Assembly: GCA_003852805.1 (NCBI GenBank)
Contig: RDDY01000020.1
Location: 1 to 9,912 of the forward strand
DNA from: Chryseobacterium sp.
GTDB taxonomy: Bacteria; Bacteroidota; Bacteroidia; Flavobacteriales; Weeksellaceae
Direction of reading: 5' to 3'
DNA: 9,912 nucleotides
Part shown: piece by piece, positions 7,952-9,912 of the stretch
Position numbering within the stretch: position 1 is the stretch's first letter
How the letters are laid out: every line of letters starts with the position of its first letter
Notes under the pieces: generated by a model
The model's database searches: none
What the model was told of the DNA's origin: nothing
Seen by the model: the letters and a program-made list of their open reading frames with translations, nothing else
Translations under genes and position numbers: made by a program

Positions 7952-8024
7952 TTTTGTCATTCCGTAGGAATCTAAACTGCTATTGACGACTTATCGGCGT
8001 CTAGACTCTTTCAGAGTGACAAAA
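7952..8024. repeat. MITE-like / palindromic intergenic element, 73 bp
   Basis: Imperfect terminal inverted repeats of 23 bp: the left arm at 7952-7974 starts TTTTGTCATTCCGTAGGAAT, and the right arm at 8002-8024 ends AGAGTGACAAAA. The right arm matches the reverse complement of the left at 18 of 23 positions by hand count. A short inner stem, GACG (7985-7988) with CGTC (7998-8001), lies near the centre, so the unit can fold as one long hairpin. It encodes nothing. I recall similar TGTCATTCCGTAGGAATC sequences scattered between genes in Chryseobacterium-type genomes; this is memory, not a search. Its origin (non-autonomous transposon or REP-like repeat) cannot be decided from one window. Confidence 0.65.
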
Positions 8025-8161
8025 GTAGCGCCCTCCCTCCGTATATTAATAAAAGTCGTAAGATCTTTAAACTTTTGTGCACTTCAAATTGCAGAAAAAC
8101 TATGTTCCGGAATGGCTTAAGCATCAAAGGCTTTGTATCTGTTGTGGTTCAAACAGCGTCC

Positions 8162-8184
8162 TTTTGTCGCGCCGCAGGAATCTC
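8162..8184 (+). repeat. Dispersed repeat copy 4 (left-end orientation, solo)
   Basis: TTTTGTC, then a diverged middle, then GCAGGAATCT. It matches the left arm at 7952-7974 at 18 of 23 positions by hand count. No matching right end is seen between here and the next gene, so it looks like a half-element. Confidence 0.55.
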
Positions 8185-8210
8185 AACAACTCTCGACTAT
8201 AATGCCCCGG

Positions 8211-8248
8211 AACTCCCTCTCCTTAGGAGAGGGCAGGGGTGAGGAAAC
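8211..8248. repeat. CCCTCTCC palindromic intergenic repeat
   Basis: CCCTCTCCT (8215-8223), a single T, then AGGAGAGGG (8225-8233) make a perfect 9+1+9 palindrome, flanked by AACT on the left and CAGGGGTGAGGAAAC on the right. I recall this wording from other bacterial intergenic regions, including Bacteroidota. It lies 32 nt beyond the stop of the small - strand gene, but in that direction it is followed by AGTTCC rather than a U-tract, so it is not a standard terminator. Confidence 0.6.
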
Positions 8249-8279
8249 TATCGTTGGGTCGAGTTTCTACCTACAGCTT

Positions 8280-8615
8280 TTACATTTCCTCAATAATCGA
8301 TCGGCCCTTTGATCGCTCGCCCGAGGTCCATTCCCAACTCTCATGCAGGCGAATTTTACCGTTGGCGAGCACTTCGGGCGTGGAGGTGCAAATGCCCGTC
8401 ATCAGTTCGTCTTTGTCGCTGATCTGATGGTAGCGCATTTCTATATTTCCTTTGTGGTCGACCAAACCGATCAAGTGCCCGTATTTGATCCTTCCGCCCG
8501 AATATTCTGCTGTCAGCATATTGCCGAATTGTTTGTAATGGAATACGGTATCGGCCGTGGTTTCTCCGTTTGCAGTATTGCTGACGGGTCTGAATTTTTT
8601 GTTGCGGTAGTTCAT
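8280..8615 (-). CDS. Small conserved-looking protein of unknown function (111 aa)
   Basis: A soluble protein of 111 residues with no signal peptide or membrane segment. The sequence alternates short strands rich in aromatic and charged residues with Gly/Asn turns: HYKQFGNMLTAEYSGGRI (about 27-44), GHLIGLVDHKGNIEMRYHQ (about 47-65) and RLHESWEWTSG (about 89-99). This suggests an all-beta, possibly barrel-like fold. I recall close relatives in Chryseobacterium and other Bacteroidota that are often labelled 'n-acetylglutamate synthase'. That name looks unreliable, because the protein is too short for an ArgA or GNAT enzyme and shows no acetyl-CoA-binding motif. The ATG at 8615 is the start that keeps the whole strand pattern. 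It is divergent from the TerC gene and has no partner on its strand in the window, so context gives no clue to its role. I am confident that it is a real gene and not of its function. Confidence 0.8.
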   Translation of the reverse strand: MNYRNKKFRPVSNTANGETTADTVFHYKQFGNMLTAEYSGGRIKYGHLIGLVDHKGNIEMRYHQISDKDELMTGICTSTPEVLANGKIRLHESWEWTSGERSKGRSIIEEM

Positions 8616-8676
8616 GGCTGAATGGCTTGGCGGTCTCTGCAGAGGATAAGGAACAGTAGTAATTTTTATTTAGTCC

Positions 8677-8695
8677 CGGCAGCATCTTGTTGCCG
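8677..8695 (-). other. Small hairpin in the leader of the 111-aa gene
   Basis: CGGCA (8677-8681) pairs with TGCCG (8691-8695), with two more inner pairs possible after one mismatch. It lies about 60-80 nt upstream of the 111-aa start codon, so it would be in the leader if transcription starts further upstream. The stem is weak and the role unknown. Confidence 0.25.
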
Positions 8696-8761
8696 CAATT
8701 TATTTGTGTCAATTAAAATGTTAAATCTAAACAAAAGCAATAAAGTTGATTGTTTAATTTT

Positions 8762-8769
8762 TACATTTG
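8762..8769 (+). promoter_or_regulatory. Possible Bacteroidota -7 promoter box for the TerC gene
   Basis: TACATTTG is an exact match to the Bacteroidota -7 consensus TAnnTTTG and lies about 100 bp upstream of the TerC start. The only TTG upstream (8746-8748) is 13 nt away, shorter than the usual 17-23. An alternative reading uses TTTG 8766-8769 as the -33 box and TACCTTAC (8791-8798) as a weaker -7 box with a 21-nt gap. Either is only a candidate. Confidence 0.3.
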
Positions 8770-8786
8770 CCGCAGCAATCTTTATG

Positions 8787-8796
8787 AAGGTACCTT
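8787..8796. promoter_or_regulatory. 10-bp palindrome in the TerC leader, possible operator
   Basis: AAGGTACCTT is a perfect 10-bp palindrome 73 bp before the TerC start and close to both candidate promoter readings. A regulator half-site is possible, but a palindrome of this length is also expected by chance, so this is weak. Confidence 0.2.
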
Positions 8797-8869
8797 ACAT
8801 AACATAGTAAACGGATTGACATTGTTTTGTGAAGAGTACCCTGCGACAACAAATAAAAACGCATAGCCT

Positions 8870-9658
8870 ATGCTGCCACTGAGCATACTTGAATGGCCCG
8901 ATTTCAGCAACCCGGGAATTTGGATCAGTCTCCTGACGCTGACTTTTTTGGAAATTGTTTTGGGAGTGGACAACATCATTTTTATCTCCATCATCTCGGA
9001 CAAATTGCCGAAGGAGAAACAGCGGCGCGCCCGCAATATCGGTCTTGCCTTCGCCATGATCTTTAGGGTGGGTTTACTGCTGATGATCGGCTGGATCATA
9101 AGCCTGAAGAATCCGGTGTTTACGCTCGATTGGATAGACGATCCCGAAGGTCTGCCGTTGGCGATCAGTTGGAAAGACATCATTCTGATTGTCGGCGGTT
9201 TCTTTCTGATCGTAAAAAGTACGCTGGAGATTCATTCCAAGATGCAGGGCGATACCGAGCATCACGGATCTGCCGTCAGGAAAGCCTCTGCAGCCATGGC
9301 AACCGTCATCATCCAGATCATCCTCGTGGACATGGTGTTCTCGTTGGATTCCATTTTGACGGCCGTAGGCTTGGTGGACAATGTAGTGATCATGATTATT
9401 GCAGTTGTATTCTCCATCGGTATTATGATGGCCTTTGCCGGTGCAGTAAGCCGCATCATCAATCGCCACCCGAGTTTGCAGATGCTGGCACTGAGTTTCT
9501 TGGTCGTGATAGGCGTTATTCTGGTGGCCGAAGGAATCCATCAACACATCAGCAAGAGCATCATTTATTCCTGCCTTGCGTTCAGCTTGGCGGTGGAACT
9601 TCTTAACATCCGCGCGAGAAAAAAACAGGAGCCGGCCGATAGCTTACATCAGGAGTAA
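8870..9658 (+). CDS. TerC-family integral membrane protein
   Basis: 262-residue polytopic membrane protein of the TerC/Alx superfamily. Several members export manganese or supply metal to exported proteins; the name comes from tellurite resistance. About seven hydrophobic segments are visible (near 18-40, 57-78, 102-118, 143-162, 168-193, 204-221 and 229-247). The two-half architecture is clear: FLEIVLGVDN (E28, D34, N35) in the first half and ILVDMVFSLDS (D154, D160) in the second, the paired acidic residues proposed to bind metal. EGIHQHI (221-227), typical of the family, follows. ATG 8870 is the earliest start, because an in-frame TAG lies at 8864-8866. No tellurite-resistance (ter) cluster genes are visible here, so a manganese or envelope role is more likely than tellurite resistance. 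I did not find the yybP-ykoY manganese riboswitch in the leader. The next gene starts 30 nt downstream on the same strand. Family is secure; substrate is inferred. Confidence 0.93.
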   Translation: MLPLSILEWPDFSNPGIWISLLTLTFLEIVLGVDNIIFISIISDKLPKEKQRRARNIGLAFAMIFRVGLLLMIGWIISLKNPVFTLDWIDDPEGLPLAISWKDIILIVGGFFLIVKSTLEIHSKMQGDTEHHGSAVRKASAAMATVIIQIILVDMVFSLDSILTAVGLVDNVVIMIIAVVFSIGIMMAFAGAVSRIINRHPSLQMLALSFLVVIGVILVAEGIHQHISKSIIYSCLAFSLAVELLNIRARKKQEPADSLHQE

Positions 9659-9688
9659 TCACCCTTTGCGGTAAACCGATTTGATAAA

Positions 9689-9912
9689 ATGGAATTGATC
9701 TTAGAATTTTTCCGGCATCTGCTCGATCCCGATTGGATCATGAAGAACGGCGGGCTTTACCTTGTTTTACTGATCCTCTTTATAGAGACCGGTGTTTTTT
9801 TTGGCTTTATGTTGCCTGGTGATCCGCTGTTGTTTGTTGCCGGCATTGTCATCGCCTCGGCCGATGCCGCACCTTTTCCTTTTTCTTCCGATGTGCTCAA
9901 CCTTGTCTTTTG
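9689..9912 (+). CDS. DedA-family membrane protein, N-terminal part
   Basis: The first 74 residues of a DedA/VTT-domain membrane protein; the rest lies beyond the right edge. The family includes undecaprenyl-phosphate and phosphatidylethanolamine flippases, and other members affect membrane potential and drug tolerance. It opens with MELILEFFRHLLDPDWIMKN, then a hydrophobic segment (about 22-32), then the diagnostic ETGVFFGFMLPGDPLLFVAG (33-52), containing the E(T/N)...PGD/E re-entrant loop motif of the family. A second hydrophobic stretch begins at about 47. The start at 9689 is preceded by GATAAA and gives the expected N-terminus. The gap to the TerC stop codon is only 30 nt, with no terminator hairpin, so the two are probably co-transcribed. 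DedA assignment is strong; which lipid it moves is not known. Confidence 0.88.
   Translation, partial: MELILEFFRHLLDPDWIMKNGGLYLVLLILFIETGVFFGFMLPGDPLLFVAGIVIASADAAPFPFSSDVLNLVF

Larger units (their letters stand above)
7787..8279. other. Gene-free, repeat-rich intergenic region
   Basis: About 490 bp between the beta-helix terminator and the small - strand gene. Short reading frames here have no recognisable product, start context or family features. The sequence is visibly more AT-rich in parts (8041-8110) than the flanking genes. It contains the four-copy repeat family and the CCCTCTCC palindrome listed separately. Nothing resembling a tRNA, a structured RNA family or a transposase remnant was seen in the rest. 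Confidence 0.7.

Noticed and set aside
8041..8160. Decayed gene remnant in the AT-rich gap
   Set aside because: Translated some frames by eye; they gave no stretch resembling a known family, only short frames running into the repeat sequences.
7952..8184. CRISPR-like array from the four repeat copies
   Set aside because: The copies alternate in orientation and spacer lengths vary widely (56, 27 and 137 nt), and no cas genes are present.
8239..8621. + strand open frames over the 111-aa gene
   Set aside because: Antisense to the - strand gene, whose regular strand and turn pattern is the more protein-like reading.
8622..8807. 61-codon + strand open frame in the gap between the 111-aa gene and TerC
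   Set aside because: Covers likely promoters on both strands, has no start context, and its composition (runs of Asn, Lys, Ile) looks like translated AT-rich spacer.
8770..8869. yybP-ykoY manganese riboswitch before the TerC gene
   Set aside because: Considered because TerC genes often have one. The leader has fragments such as GAGTACC but not the paired helices or conserved loop sequences, and it is short for this riboswitch.
9130..9606. 158-codon + strand open frame inside TerC
   Set aside because: Out-of-frame shadow; the TerC frame has the membrane segments and paired acidic motifs.
8870..9658. Tellurite-resistance operon
   Set aside because: TerC stands without TerB, TerD, TerE or TerZ neighbours in the window; this solitary form is usually a metal or envelope protein.

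Overview
The window looks like ordinary chromosome from a Bacteroidota bacterium, most likely class Flavobacteriia. Four things point there. A predicted secreted protein ends in a type IX secretion (T9SS) type A sorting domain. The replicative DNA polymerase is a DnaE with an N-terminal DEDDh exonuclease, an architecture I know from flavobacteria. Start codons are preceded by A-rich sequence rather than clear Shine-Dalgarno motifs. One intergenic stretch is full of small palindromic repeats. The PHP-domain wording (VDLGNMMGAF where other flavobacteria have TDHANMMGAF) reminds me of Chryseobacterium and its relatives (Weeksellaceae), but that is from memory, and base composition near 50% GC would be high for that group.

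Layout. Positions 1-1404 (+) hold the C-terminal part of an RND multidrug-efflux permease that enters from the left edge. It converges on dnaE (1458-6083, -), and a strong hairpin between the two stop codons probably terminates both. A 193-bp divergent intergenic region separates dnaE from a secreted parallel beta-helix protein with a T9SS sorting domain (6277-7749, +), which ends in a perfect 32-nt palindromic terminator. From 7787 to 8279 there is no credible gene. That stretch contains four copies of a roughly 23-bp repeat in alternating orientation, two of which form a compact MITE-like hairpin, plus a separate CCCTCTCC/GGAGAGGG palindrome. Next come a small conserved-looking protein of unknown function (8280-8615, -), a TerC-family membrane protein (8870-9658, +) and the start of a DedA-family membrane protein (9689 to the right edge, +). 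The last two are close enough to be one transcription unit.

Function. The genes do not form one pathway. The window is a run of housekeeping and envelope functions: efflux, chromosome replication with built-in proofreading, surface secretion, and probable metal and membrane-lipid homeostasis. I found no phage, CRISPR, toxin-antitoxin, transposase or other defence module, and no convincing evidence of a new system. The items most worth a second look are the polymerase (fused exonuclease with a PHP domain that has lost several metal ligands, plus an acidic linker), the repeat cluster at 7872-8184, and the small orphan protein.
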